Counted from the first letter of the stretch, positions 26,092 to 35,837 are shown. The stretch: 64,000 bases of DNA from Enterococcus alishanensis (GCF_019218635.1 NZ_JAHUZB010000001.1:682001-746000), one strand, 5' to 3'. A program made the numbers and translations. The notes: a model not told the origin generated them from the letters alone.

Positions 26092-27072
26092 ATGAGAGAA
26101 ATTACGTATTCAGAGGCAGTAAGAGAGGCAATGTCTGAAGCGATGCGCACAGATGAAACCGTCTTCATGATCGGTGAAGATATTGGTATTTATGGTGGTG
26201 CCTTCGGAGTCAGTCGCGGTATGGTGGAGGAATTTGGTGAGGAACGAGTGCGTTCAACACCAATAGCTGAATCTGTTATTGCCGGAGCATCAGTCGGTGC
26301 AGCTATGACAGGAATGCGCCCTATTTTTGAAATTCAATTTTCTGACTTTGTAACTATTGCCTTAGATCAAATTGTGAACCAAGCAGCAAAAATTCGTTAT
26401 ATGTATGGTGGAAAAGCCAAAATTCCATTGGTTATGCGGACTCCTGGAGGCTCGGGAACTGGCGCGGCAGCCCAGCATTCTCAAAGTTTAGAAAATTGGA
26501 CAGCCCATGTTCCAGGTTTAAAAGTAATCCAACCGGCAACTGCCTATGATGCTAAAGGACTACTGCATGCTGCAATCGAAGATGATAATCCAGTGATGTT
26601 TTATGAACACAAGCTTTGTTATCGCACCACAAGTGATGTACCAGAAGGAAAATATACAATTCCAATTGGTGTAGCAGATATTAAAAAAGCTGGAACTGAT
26701 ATAACAGTAGTGGCAACAGGTATTATGGTTCACAAAGCTTTAGAAGCAGCCGAAAAATTATCAGATGAAGGAATCGATATTGAAGTAGTTGATCCTCGAA
26801 CATTGGTACCTTTGGATAAGCAAACGATTATTGATTCAGTGATTAAAACGGGTAAAGCCGTAGTGGTGACAGAAGCTGTTAAAAGAAGTGGCTTTAGCGC
26901 CGAATTAGCTAGTGTGATTGTCGAAAGTGAAAGTTTTGACTTTTTGGATGCACCATTGGTTCGTTTAGCTGGTAAAGAAGTGCCGATTCCTTATCATCCT
27001 GATTTGGAAAAATTAGCGGTGCCACAAGTGGAAGATATTGTTGAAGCTTGTCGCAACTTAGTGAAAGGTTAG
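26092..27072 (+). CDS. acoB: TPP-dependent dehydrogenase E1 component, beta subunit
   Basis: The 326-residue E1beta (transketolase pyrimidine-binding and C-terminal domains) starts [17 protein letters not shown], followed by the conserved [22 protein letters not shown] and HSQSLENW segments. The second domain carries [11 protein letters not shown]. It completes the alpha2-beta2 E1 with the product of the gene 12 bp upstream. A GGAGGG site precedes ATG 26092. Position and order (alpha, beta, E2, E3) are those of aco/pdh operons. Confidence 0.9.
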   Translation: MREITYSEAVREAMSEAMRTDETVFMIGEDIGIYGGAFGVSRGMVEEFGEERVRSTPIAESVIAGASVGAAMTGMRPIFEIQFSDFVTIALDQIVNQAAKIRYMYGGKAKIPLVMRTPGGSGTGAAAQHSQSLENWTAHVPGLKVIQPATAYDAKGLLHAAIEDDNPVMFYEHKLCYRTTSDVPEGKYTIPIGVADIKKAGTDITVVATGIMVHKALEAAEKLSDEGIDIEVVDPRTLVPLDKQTIIDSVIKTGKAVVVTEAVKRSGFSAELASVIVESESFDFLDAPLVRLAGKEVPIPYHPDLEKLAVPQVEDIVEACRNLVKG

Positions 27073-27083
27073 GAGGAATAGCG

Positions 27084-28298
27084 ATGGCTCATGAAGTAAC
27101 GATGCCCAAACTTAGCTCCACCATGGATGAAGGAACCATTACCCTTTGGTTGAAAGAAGAAGGCGATTCTGTTGAAATTGGCGAAGCAATCTTTGAAGTG
27201 ATGACCGATAAAATTGCGATCGAAGTTGAGGCTTATGAAGAAGGCATGCTATTAAAAAAATACATTGGTGATGGTGAAAGTGCGCCAGTTAATTCAGTGA
27301 TTGCTTATATTGGTGAAGCTGGAGAAATTGTCCCTGAGACTACGCCTAGTGTTGAAATAGTAGAGACCGAAGTAGTAATTAGTGAGACAGCAGGGGCAAC
27401 ACCTGAAGCAAAAACTGAAAATATAGCTACTTCAAAAATTCGGGCAACACCAGCAGCCAGACGAATAGCTAATGAAAAACAAATCAATTTAGCTGAAATC
27501 AATGGTTCAGGTCCCAAGGGAAGAATACAAGCGTTAGATGTAAAAAATTATCAATCTCCTAAAACTACTGGAAAAAATAGTCATGAAATTGAAAGTGATG
27601 TGGAAGTTATTGCCTGGGAAGGTATGCGAAAAGTCATTGCTGATCGTATGTCGTACAGTAAAACAACGATTCCTCATGTAACAATGCAAGCAGAAGTCAA
27701 TATGATTAAGGCAAAAGAATTACGTGAACAAGTCTTACCAATGGTGGAGGCTCAAACTGCTGAACGTATTTCTTACACTGAAATTATTATGAAAGCAACG
27801 ATGGTCGCCTTAAAAGAGTTTCCAATTTTTAATGCCCATGGAAAAGAAGACGCTATCTATCAATATAGCCAAATTAATTTAGGCATAGCAGTAGCAGTGT
27901 CGGATGGCTTACTGGTTCCAGTGATTAAAGAAGCTAACAAAATGGGCTTGGCTGATTTGACGAAACAGACCAAAGAACTGACTAATAAAGCCCGTAATGG
28001 TCAATTAACTGGTGATGACTTACAAGGTGGTACATTTACCATCAGCTCTTTGGGACGTTCCAAAGTTCAGTCGTTTAACCCGATTATCAATGCGCCAGAA
28101 GTGGCGATTCTCGGAGTAGGTGGCATGAAATCGATTTGGCAAATGGGTGAAAGTGAAGTTGGACCCGAATTTGTAGAGGTGCCAACACTGAATTTAAGTC
28201 TATCTTTTGATCATCGTGTAGCAGATGGTGCACCGGCGGCAGCCTTTTTATCTAGAATTGTTGAATTGTTGGAAAATCCATTAGGACTGTTACTTTAA
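27084..28298 (+). CDS. acoC: Dihydrolipoyl acyltransferase E2 component
   Basis: The 404-residue E2 has one lipoyl domain (1-80, lipoyl lysine Lys43 in VMTDKIAIEVEA), an E3/E1-binding domain (about 125-165, IRATPAARRIANEKQINLAEI), and a catalytic domain (about 180-404) with the active-site DHRVADG near the C-terminus. A single lipoyl domain fits acetoin or branched-chain-type complexes. ATG 27084 after AGGAGG is used; an earlier in-frame start at 27048 lies inside the preceding gene. Its lipoyl domain must be charged by a lipoate ligase or synthase encoded elsewhere. Confidence 0.9.
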   Translation: MAHEVTMPKLSSTMDEGTITLWLKEEGDSVEIGEAIFEVMTDKIAIEVEAYEEGMLLKKYIGDGESAPVNSVIAYIGEAGEIVPETTPSVEIVETEVVISETAGATPEAKTENIATSKIRATPAARRIANEKQINLAEINGSGPKGRIQALDVKNYQSPKTTGKNSHEIESDVEVIAWEGMRKVIADRMSYSKTTIPHVTMQAEVNMIKAKELREQVLPMVEAQTAERISYTEIIMKATMVALKEFPIFNAHGKEDAIYQYSQINLGIAVAVSDGLLVPVIKEANKMGLADLTKQTKELTNKARNGQLTGDDLQGGTFTISSLGRSKVQSFNPIINAPEVAILGVGGMKSIWQMGESEVGPEFVEVPTLNLSLSFDHRVADGAPAAAFLSRIVELLENPLGLLL

Positions 28299-28311
28299 GG
28301 AGGTTAAGTTT

Positions 28312-29700
28312 GTGAGAGAAACAGAAACCGTTGTACTTGGGGCAGGTCCCGGAGGTTATGTAGCAGCAATTCGCGCGGCACAATTGGGTCAAAAAGTGAC
28401 GATAGTTGAAGCTGGAGAAATTGGTGGTGTCTGCTTAAATGTTGGATGTATTCCCTCAAAGGCTCTGATTACTGCCGGCCACCGTTTTCAAGAAGCACAA
28501 TCATCGGATTTTTTAGGCGTAAAGACAAAAGAAGTGACGTTAGATTTCAGCAAAACCCAAAAATGGAAAGACCAACAAGTTGTAAAAACTTTAACGAATG
28601 GTATTCGTGCTCTTTTAAAGAAAAATGGCGTCACAATTATGGAAGGCTTTGGTTCTTTTCTTGATAAGAAAACCTTGCAGGTAAAGACGAAAAATGGCAA
28701 TGAAAAGCTAATGTTTAAACAAGCGATTATTGCTACTGGTAGTTCGCCAATTGAAATTCCTAATTTTAAGTTTGAAGGAAGAGTGATTGATTCTACAGGA
28801 GGACTAAATCTAAAAGAAATTCCTAAAGAATTAATTGTAGTTGGCGGCGGATATATCGGTTGTGAGTTGGCAGGTGCTTATGCCAACTTAGGTGCAAAAG
28901 TGACAATTGTCGAAGGTAGCTCTAATATTTTACCAGCGTTTGAATCGGATATTCAAGCTTTAGTGGTTAAAGGTTTTAAAGAAAAAAATATAAGAGTAGT
29001 TACTTCAGCTAAAGCGCTAAAGGCTGATCAGACGAATGACTCGGTAACGATTGAAATTGATGTAAATGGGAAAAAAGAAAAAATGACAGCAGATTATGTA
29101 ATGGTCACTGTTGGCAGAAAACCCAATACTGCCAATTTAGGTTTGGAAAATTTAGGTATCGTGCCTGATTCAAAAGGACTAATTCCTGTGAGTGATCAAT
29201 ATCAGACCCAGGAAAAAAATATTTATGCGATTGGTGATGTAGTTGCAGGCCTGGCACTCGCTCATAAAGCAAGCTATGAAGCAAAAGTAGCGGCTGAAGT
29301 GATTGCTGGAAAAAATGTGAAAAAAGATTATCGTGTGATACCAGCAGTTTGCTTTACAGATCCCGAAGTGGCTACTGTAGGACTGACTAAAAAAGAATCA
29401 CAAGAAGCTGGTTTAAAAGTGTCTACGGCAAACTTTCCAATGCAAGCCAATGGTCGTGCCTTGTCATTAAATGCAACAGAAGGCTTTGTTCGTTTAGTTT
29501 TTGAAAAGGATACTGAATTAGTTGTCGGTGCACAAATTGTTGGAGTAAATGCCAGTGATTTAGTCGCTGAAATTACTTTGGCAATCGAATCTTATTTAAC
29601 ATTAGAAGACATAGCACTAACAATTCATGGTCATCCAACCTTATCAGAGATGGTGATGGATGCCAGTGAAGTTGGTTTAGGTTTACCAATCCATATGTAA
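28312..29700 (+). CDS. acoL: Dihydrolipoyl dehydrogenase E3 component
   Basis: The 462-residue flavoprotein has an FAD motif GAGPGGYVAAIRAAQLG, the redox disulfide CLNVGC (Cys41/Cys46), a NAD motif VVGGGYIGCELAGAYANLG, a second FAD segment IYAIGDV and the C-terminal HGHPTLSEMV catalytic His-Glu region. It reoxidises the E2 lipoyl group with NAD+. The start is GTG 28312 after AAGGAGG. It lies 13 bp after E2 and 15 bp before the EIIA gene, so the whole complex and the transporter subunit are on one transcript. Confidence 0.92.
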   Translation: MRETETVVLGAGPGGYVAAIRAAQLGQKVTIVEAGEIGGVCLNVGCIPSKALITAGHRFQEAQSSDFLGVKTKEVTLDFSKTQKWKDQQVVKTLTNGIRALLKKNGVTIMEGFGSFLDKKTLQVKTKNGNEKLMFKQAIIATGSSPIEIPNFKFEGRVIDSTGGLNLKEIPKELIVVGGGYIGCELAGAYANLGAKVTIVEGSSNILPAFESDIQALVVKGFKEKNIRVVTSAKALKADQTNDSVTIEIDVNGKKEKMTADYVMVTVGRKPNTANLGLENLGIVPDSKGLIPVSDQYQTQEKNIYAIGDVVAGLALAHKASYEAKVAAEVIAGKNVKKDYRVIPAVCFTDPEVATVGLTKKESQEAGLKVSTANFPMQANGRALSLNATEGFVRLVFEKDTELVVGAQIVGVNASDLVAEITLAIESYLTLEDIALTIHGHPTLSEMVMDASEVGLGLPIHM

Positions 29701-29715
29701 AAAAGGAGATAATTG

Positions 29716-30069
29716 ATGGTACGAATAAAAATTACTGATATCGGTGAAATGGTGCCGGCTTTTGAAGAAGAAAAGCTACTGATTTTATTTGGTCAACAAG
29801 TAACGGCTGAATTATTACCGATTTGTGTGGTTCACGAACCAGTTGAAATAGAAAAAAGTCCCCTAAAGGCTAATGGGAAAATTAAAATTAATCAACAAGA
29901 ATATCACATTCAATCGATTGGAGATGCTGCCAATCAGAATTTTGATGAATTAGGACATATTTCTATTTATTTTCGGAATGAAGAAACGGAAGTCTTACCA
30001 GGGGCAATAGTTGCTTCTCCTGAAGTATTTCCATCATTTTCGATCGGCGATTTTATTGACATTTATTAA
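29716..30069 (+). CDS. PTS glucitol/sorbitol-type EIIA
   Basis: The 117-residue protein is a glucitol-family EIIA (SrlB/GutB type). It starts VRIKITDIGEMVPAFEEEK, carries the probable phosphohistidine in PICVVHEPVE (His40), and ends in the family-typical PGAIVASPEVFPSFSIGDFIDI. It is the last gene of the SAF-dehydrogenase/TPP-dehydrogenase operon, more than 7 kb from the EIIC and EIIBC genes it must serve. That placement ties the dehydrogenase complex to the imported polyol. ATG 29716 follows AAGGAGAT; a TTG one codon upstream is less likely. Confidence 0.88.
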   Translation: MVRIKITDIGEMVPAFEEEKLLILFGQQVTAELLPICVVHEPVEIEKSPLKANGKIKINQQEYHIQSIGDAANQNFDELGHISIYFRNEETEVLPGAIVASPEVFPSFSIGDFIDIY

Positions 30070-30082
30070 AAAAATAAAAAGC

Positions 30083-30118
30083 CCTGCTAGATTTTTATAA
30101 ATCTAGCAGGCTTTTTTT
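30083..30118. terminator. Bidirectional terminator
   Basis: A perfect 12-bp stem CCTGCTAGATTT/AAATCTAGCAGG with a 4-nt loop and T- and A-tracts on either side lies between the convergent EIIA and tspO genes. Confidence 0.9.
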
Positions 30119-30590
30119 AGTTTATCAAGGCAAAACCAATATTTAAATAAGTAGCAAACAAAATCCATACTAGGTAAGGAATCAATAGATATGCTGCCGG
30201 TTTTGAAAGTTTGTGGTAATAAAAAATTTGATAAGCAACGACAATATCCAAGGCGAGAATGTTAATAATTGCCAGTCCCATTTGATTTCCGCCAAAAAAT
30301 ATTAAACTCCATGTAAAATTAAGTAATAACTGGATAGCGTATAACAGATAAGCATTTCTTTTGTAAGTTTGACGGATGTTTCCGGTAATAATGAAAAAAA
30401 GTGAGACACCCATCATTAAATATAAAATTGGCCAAACAATTCCGAATAGTGAACCCGGCGGTGCCAACGGGATTTTATCAAAAGATTCATAAATACTGCG
30501 AGAATTACCGGCTAATAAGCCAGACAATCCACCTACTAGTTCTGTAAATATAATTGCCGCTACCAGAATTAGCCATTTCTTTTTATTCAT
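30117..30590 (-). CDS. tspO: TspO/MBR family membrane protein
   Basis: This 157-residue protein has five predicted membrane helices and the family motifs PLAPPGSLFGIVWPILYLMMG and LNFTWSLIFF. TspO proteins bind tetrapyrroles and influence porphyrin or stress responses in bacteria. In Lactobacillales the role is unclear. It is monocistronic and not obviously linked to the neighbouring PTS operon. An AGGAGG-type site precedes ATG 30590. Confidence 0.87.
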   Translation of the reverse strand: MNKKKWLILVAAIIFTELVGGLSGLLAGNSRSIYESFDKIPLAPPGSLFGIVWPILYLMMGVSLFFIITGNIRQTYKRNAYLLYAIQLLLNFTWSLIFFGGNQMGLAIINILALDIVVAYQIFYYHKLSKPAAYLLIPYLVWILFATYLNIGFALIN

Positions 30591-31028
30591 TTTAAACTCC
30601 TCCTCTGTTCTGATTAATCCTAGCTTAACAAGTAAAGATAAATAATTGGATTCAAATGACCTAGAAAAAATCTGAAAAACTGAATTTTTTTCTTTTTATA
30701 CGGCCTATTTCCTAAATAATTATCAGAAAAAGCCTTGATAACAGAAAAAAATTTACTAAATATTGTGGAAATAGCTATTTATATATTGAGAATCATTTTT
30801 TTTTCTTGAATTATTTTATTGATTGAACTGAATTTTAATAATTAATGGACTTATTAAAAAAAATATTGGTGTAAATGATATAACAAACGATGCAAGCGGT
30901 TTCAAAAAAGATAACCCACAAATAAAAACAGTTATGATGGAATTTGAAGTTAATTATAATGTTTTTTATTTTGTTCTTATAAAAAACAAGTTTTTTTAAA
31001 ATTTTTTTAAAGGAAAGGTGTCATTTTA
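30591..31028. other. Intergenic region upstream of the LPXTG adhesin gene
   Basis: About 440 bp, very AT-rich, between the divergent tspO and adhesin genes. It holds a full-consensus cre at 30891-30904, a possible -10 TATGAT near 30933 without a good -35, and an AAAGGAAAGG ribosome site before ATG 31029. No ORF is evident. Confidence 0.5.
30891..30904 (+). promoter_or_regulatory. Consensus cre upstream of the adhesin
   Basis: TGCAAGCGGTTTCA fits TGNAANCGNWNNCA at every defined position. It is 125 bp upstream of the adhesin start codon, so carbon-catabolite control of this surface protein is likely. Confidence 0.65.
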
Positions 31029-34000
31029 ATGAAAAAGAAATTATCTGTATTGTTTGTTGTGTCAATATTAATTTTACAAATTTTAATGCCAACAATTACT
31101 TATGCACAAGAAGCTTCAACCGCTACAACCAATTCAGAAAAAACATCTACAACTAGTGAGTTAGGAAAAGTGTCTTCTTCTATTTTAAGCTCGGAAGAAA
31201 ATAAGACGACTGAAAGTTCTAAATCAACGGAGCAATCAAATGAGAATAAGCCGGTCACTCCTAAAAAAACCAAAGCAGCAATCAGTGATAATATTTTTAC
31301 TTCTATTAAAATGTATAAAATTAATGGCGATGAAATTCAACCAACTGATACGATACCGAATATGTCAGGTATCAAGCTAACTATGAATTTTTCATTTGCC
31401 AATAAAAATTACCAAGCAGGGGATACATTTACTACACAGTTACCAACACAGTTAGCAATTGCAAAGGATTTATCTGGTGATTTTAGTCCAATGACTTCAG
31501 CAAAATGGTCCATTAGCGCTGCTACTAAAGAGTTAACGATTACTTTTTTAGAAGATAATGTCTCTTCAGAAAACTATGATCTAACGTTAGTGACTTCGTT
31601 AGAAAAAATATCTGGTGTCGATGAAGAAAGCCAAAAAATAGTTTTTGATACAACACCTCAACAGACCATTTATACGCTTGAAATGACTTCCAGTATTGAT
31701 AAGGGAAAGACGACGACAACCATCACTTCAGATACTCTGAATCCAAAGACAGCACAGATCAATTCCGTTTTTAATTTAGATCGGACAGACAATACCAATC
31801 GTCGCTATCAAATCTATGTCAACAATAATACTAGTAAACTAAATTATGATGAAATTAAGGTCTATTCTAGTGATGTTGATTTTAATGGCACAATTGTTGG
31901 CAGTAAAACGCTGCTAAAACAAGATGAGGACTATCAAATTACTTACAAAGGCAATGATACCTCTCAAGCGACAGCTGATATTACTTTGTTAAAATCCATT
32001 GGAAAAAAAGCAATTGTTACAGAAGCTACTATTTCTGGGATTGATGGAAAAAATTATGTTGATGATGGTATTGCAGGGTATGAATACAATTATTTATATA
32101 ACTATGCTTATACTTATGAAAATGAAACCCAAGTGAATTCTGCATTTGCTAGTAAAACTTTTGTCACTTTGCAGCCGTTACAAGCCAGTGGCAAAATTAA
32201 TCAAGAAACAGGCATGATTGATTGGGAGATCAAATACAATTTCAATCAACAGCCGTTAACATCTACTTCTAAGCTAATAACAAACTTAGCAGATCAAGGT
32301 GTCGAGATGGTAGATGGATCACTAGATATTCAAAAAGTTGATTTGAATTATACTAGTGGCAATAGTTATGATGTTCAAGCAAAAGGTGATGGAAGTGGTG
32401 ATTTTGACCAGTCAGCCAATACGGATGGGTCATTAACTTTAACGACTAAGGCTAACACTACGCAAGCGTATATCATAAAATATTCCACAAAAATAACTGA
32501 TCCAACTGAACGAATTATTAAAAATAAAGTTACCAACGGAACAATAAATAAAGAAGTTCAAGTTAGTTTGATTCCCAATCTTTTAACAAAAGAAGCCGGA
32601 AAAATAGATATTTTCGACCGTACTATGGAATGGAGCATCACTGTGAATGCGGAGAAATATACTATGAAAAATCCCGTTGTTCACGATTACTTTATTGGCG
32701 CAGTAAAAGATTATTCAGGTGTAACAATCAGTAAGAAAATTTCAGAAACAGAATCAACACCTTTAGTTGAAGGTGTCGATTATAAAGTGACTAAGTTTGA
32801 TGAAAATGGTTCTCCTGTTGGCGCACAGCCAAATGTGAATGGCGCACCAGATAGTTTTAATGGTGGTATAAGAATTGATTTTTTAGGTGACTATCAAAAT
32901 CTAAAAGATACTTTGGTGATTACCATTAAAACTAAAATTGATTCTTCAGGTCAAAAAACTGAAGTAAAAAATAAAGCTACTTTGAATTATGGCGATGTTC
33001 CCGGTGTTGTTGAATATGAAGCTAAAGGAACTTTTACAGATCCTTATTACACAGGAGCAACAAAAATAGGCCAAACATCCAATCAAACATCAGAAAAATA
33101 TTTATATCAAGATTGGTTAGTATTTTTAAACTCAAAAGGTTCAGATTTTAATCTAACGAAACTAGAAGATACTTTACCAGCAGGAACTGAGTTGGTTCCA
33201 GATTCTTTACGTTTTGAAGAAGTAACGAGTCAGTCGATGATTGAAAACATGGCTAACTATCTGTCGACAGACTATAAATTAGTACCAGAAGGTTCAGACG
33301 CGTATCCAACAAAAATCGATATTAAAGATAATCAAATGAACTTAGAGTTCGCCAACTTAGGCTCAAAACGGGTCTATGTAAAATATCGGACGAGAGTGAA
33401 AAAAGATTGGTATGTTTATCAAAAATTAGATAATGTTGCTAAGGTAACCTATGATGATAAAGCACCAATTGATTTAAAATATAGTGTTTATGCTTATAAC
33501 TATCAGTCAGCGTTACAAAAAGCAGTTGCTAAAGATGCCACAAAAGAAAATGTTGCCAACTGGACAATTACAACTAAGAATATTTCCACTGATTTACCAG
33601 TTAATAATCCTGAAATTACAGATACCTTAACTCAGGGAACGACTAATGCAACTTATGATCCAACTTCTTTTGTCGTAACCGATACGGCAACTGGTGAAAA
33701 AATTGGTACCGAACATTACCGCTTGACCATAAGCGGGAATTCTTTCAAGATTAATTTCTTAGATTATCAGGCAGAAAGCAATATTCAAGTGACTTATAAT
33801 ACGGTCAGTGAATTTCCTGGTGCAGTAAAAAATCTTTCTCAAGTCAATTCAGCAAGTTATGGCGGCTTAGGAACGTATTATCGTCAAAGTACAGCAACCG
33901 TTAATTTAAGCTTTACTAGCGGAAGCGGCTCTGGAGTGATTAAGACTGATAATTTATCGGTACTAAAAGTCAATGATAAAGATGAACCTTTAGCTGGCGC

Positions 34001-35834
34001 AACTTTTGAAATCCTTAAAGCTGATGGAACAGAAACCGGCTTGAAGGCTGATACTGATGAAAATGGTGAGCTAACTTTTGAAGGACTACCATTAGATAAT
34101 TACCTATTAAAAGAGACCAAAGCGCCAAACGGCTATGAAATTAATCCTGATTATCAAGAAGGTAAAGCAATTACCTTGACTGAAAAAATGGCTGCTATCA
34201 AAGTTGTCAATCAAGCGACTGTTCCTAATAGTGTCGAGTTAACTAAGGTCGATCAAATATCGAAAGAAGGATTGGCTGGGGCAAAATTCCAACTAGAAAA
34301 ATCCGATGGAACAATTATTAGTTCTGATCATGAGACTGGTACTGACGGACGCTTCACTGTAAAAGACTTACCAATTGGTAAATATCAATTTATTGAAACA
34401 CAGGCACCAGACGGATATAAATTAGATCAAACCCCAGTAACATTTGCCATCACCGAACGACAAGGACAAGTTGTTAATCTTGAAAAAGAAAATACTTTAT
34501 TAACTGGTTCTGTCATATTAAATAAAGTTGATGAACAAACAAAAGAACCATTAAAAGGCGCCATTTTCCAACTGAAAAATAAGCAAGGGATAGTCTTAAA
34601 ATCTGAATTAGCAACAGATGGCTCAGGACAGTTGAAAGTGGAGGACTTAGCTCCAGGGGATTATCAATTTATTGAAACGAAAGCACCAACTGGTTATCAA
34701 CTAGATCAAAAAGAAGTTGAATTCACAATTGCTAAAGGACAAGATAAAACGATTGTTGTTGAGAAAACCAATATTAAAACCCCAGATCCAGGTACCATTA
34801 CATTAACGAAAACTGATGAAGAAACTGGAGAAGCTTTGGCAGGGGCAACCTTTAAATTGCAAGACAGCGCAGGAAAAGATTTGCAAACCTATCTGGAACT
34901 GGTTACTGACAAATCTGGTAAAATTTCATTTGAAACACTACCGGCTGGAAGTTACCAGTTGATTGAAACAAAGGCACCAACTGGCTATCAAGAAGATAAT
35001 AAACCTGTGAAATTTACTGTCACAGATCCATCAGAAACAATCGAGTTAGCTAAAACCAATAAAAAAGTAAATCAAGGTGTTATTTTAGAAAAAGTCGATG
35101 AATTAACGGGACAACCACTTTCTGGTGCAACATTTGTTTTACAGACACAAGAAGGTAAAACTATTAAAACCGAAAAAATGACTACCGATGATAATGGACG
35201 ATTGGCAGTGGATGAATTACCACCTGGTAATTATCAATTTGTCGAAAAAGAAGCACCAAAAGGTTACGAACTTGATGAAAAACCAGTAACATTTACTATT
35301 AAGAGTAAGCAAGATCAAGCAGTGCAAGTGAAAAAGACCAATAAACAAATCTCTTCAAGTGTGCTTATGAAAAAAGTCGATAGTGTGACTGGTGAAGGAT
35401 TAGCCAATGCTCAATTCACTTTGCAAGATCAAGCAGGAAAAACCATCAAAGAAAATTTAGTCAGCGATGAAGATGGTAAATTACTAATTGAAAAATTAGC
35501 TGTAGGAAAGTATCAATTGGTTGAAACGAAAGCACCGTTGGGTTACAAATTAGACAGTCAACCAATTGACTTTGAAATAACAACGAAAAAATTTGATATG
35601 ATTAATCTGACAAAGGAAAATCAAAAAGAGCAACCAACCAAAAAAGATCCAGCCAATGACGATACATCCAAAAAATCATTATTAAGCAATACCTCTGCTA
35701 TACAATCGGCTGGGAGGAACCACACGTATTTACCAAAAACAGGTAATAGTAGTTCACCAATTCTAATAGTGATTGGTACGATCATACTGTTGATATTAGC
35801 TGCTTTTACATTTTACAAAAAGAAATATAATTAA
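31029..35834 (+). CDS. LPXTG-anchored adhesin with six CnaB/SpaA-type repeats
   Basis: This 1601-residue surface protein has a signal peptide (1-27, cleavage near TYAQEA) and a Ser/Thr/Glu-rich segment (about 30-90). A long adhesin stalk (about 90-960) of Ig-like collagen-binding-type domains follows, with repeated NKVTN/NKATLNYGD-like strands. Six CnaB/SpaA-type domains start near residues 977, 1069, 1161, 1256, 1351 and 1444. Each carries a VxLxKVD start and an E-(T/K)-x-AP-x-GY segment with the glutamate expected for internal isopeptide bonds. The C-terminus has the sortase motif LPKTG (about 1568), a hydrophobic helix and a KKKYN tail. It is probably a cell-wall adhesin or pilin-like protein. 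No sortase gene is adjacent, so housekeeping SrtA would anchor it. Confidence 0.9.
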   Translation: MKKKLSVLFVVSILILQILMPTITYAQEASTATTNSEKTSTTSELGKVSSSILSSEENKTTESSKSTEQSNENKPVTPKKTKAAISDNIFTSIKMYKINGDEIQPTDTIPNMSGIKLTMNFSFANKNYQAGDTFTTQLPTQLAIAKDLSGDFSPMTSAKWSISAATKELTITFLEDNVSSENYDLTLVTSLEKISGVDEESQKIVFDTTPQQTIYTLEMTSSIDKGKTTTTITSDTLNPKTAQINSVFNLDRTDNTNRRYQIYVNNNTSKLNYDEIKVYSSDVDFNGTIVGSKTLLKQDEDYQITYKGNDTSQATADITLLKSIGKKAIVTEATISGIDGKNYVDDGIAGYEYNYLYNYAYTYENETQVNSAFASKTFVTLQPLQASGKINQETGMIDWEIKYNFNQQPLTSTSKLITNLADQGVEMVDGSLDIQKVDLNYTSGNSYDVQAKGDGSGDFDQSANTDGSLTLTTKANTTQAYIIKYSTKITDPTERIIKNKVTNGTINKEVQVSLIPNLLTKEAGKIDIFDRTMEWSITVNAEKYTMKNPVVHDYFIGAVKDYSGVTISKKISETESTPLVEGVDYKVTKFDENGSPVGAQPNVNGAPDSFNGGIRIDFLGDYQNLKDTLVITIKTKIDSSGQKTEVKNKATLNYGDVPGVVEYEAKGTFTDPYYTGATKIGQTSNQTSEKYLYQDWLVFLNSKGSDFNLTKLEDTLPAGTELVPDSLRFEEVTSQSMIENMANYLSTDYKLVPEGSDAYPTKIDIKDNQMNLEFANLGSKRVYVKYRTRVKKDWYVYQKLDNVAKVTYDDKAPIDLKYSVYAYNYQSALQKAVAKDATKENVANWTITTKNISTDLPVNNPEITDTLTQGTTNATYDPTSFVVTDTATGEKIGTEHYRLTISGNSFKINFLDYQAESNIQVTYNTVSEFPGAVKNLSQVNSASYGGLGTYYRQSTATVNLSFTSGSGSGVIKTDNLSVLKVNDKDEPLAGATFEILKADGTETGLKADTDENGELTFEGLPLDNYLLKETKAPNGYEINPDYQEGKAITLTEKMAAIKVVNQATVPNSVELTKVDQISKEGLAGAKFQLEKSDGTIISSDHETGTDGRFTVKDLPIGKYQFIETQAPDGYKLDQTPVTFAITERQGQVVNLEKENTLLTGSVILNKVDEQTKEPLKGAIFQLKNKQGIVLKSELATDGSGQLKVEDLAPGDYQFIETKAPTGYQLDQKEVEFTIAKGQDKTIVVEKTNIKTPDPGTITLTKTDEETGEALAGATFKLQDSAGKDLQTYLELVTDKSGKISFETLPAGSYQLIETKAPTGYQEDNKPVKFTVTDPSETIELAKTNKKVNQGVILEKVDELTGQPLSGATFVLQTQEGKTIKTEKMTTDDNGRLAVDELPPGNYQFVEKEAPKGYELDEKPVTFTIKSKQDQAVQVKKTNKQISSSVLMKKVDSVTGEGLANAQFTLQDQAGKTIKENLVSDEDGKLLIEKLAVGKYQLVETKAPLGYKLDSQPIDFEITTKKFDMINLTKENQKEQPTKKDPANDDTSKKSLLSNTSAIQSAGRNHTYLPKTGNSSSPILIVIGTIILLILAAFTFYKKKYN
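33956..35620 (+). repeat. Six tandem CnaB/SpaA-type domain repeats in the adhesin gene
   Basis: Six units of about 270-290 bp encode homologous domains beginning VLKVND, VELTKVD, VILNKVD, ITLTKTD, VILEKVD and VLMKKVD. Units 2-6 share the GY(K/Q/E)(L/E)D(Q/N/E/S) pattern after the AP-x-GY motif. The repeats are diverged at DNA level, so copy number is probably stable, though in-frame recombination is possible. Confidence 0.8.
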
Positions 35835-35837
35835 AGG

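Noticed and set aside
25090-29700. Assignment as the housekeeping pyruvate dehydrogenase
   Set aside because: The complex has a single-lipoyl E2, is embedded in a PTS-linked operon and has a SorC regulator; a specialised acetoin-type role is more likely, though not proven.
33956-35620. CRISPR-like or DNA-level tandem repeat
   Set aside because: The periodicity is in the protein (CnaB domains of about 90 residues); DNA copies are diverged and in frame.
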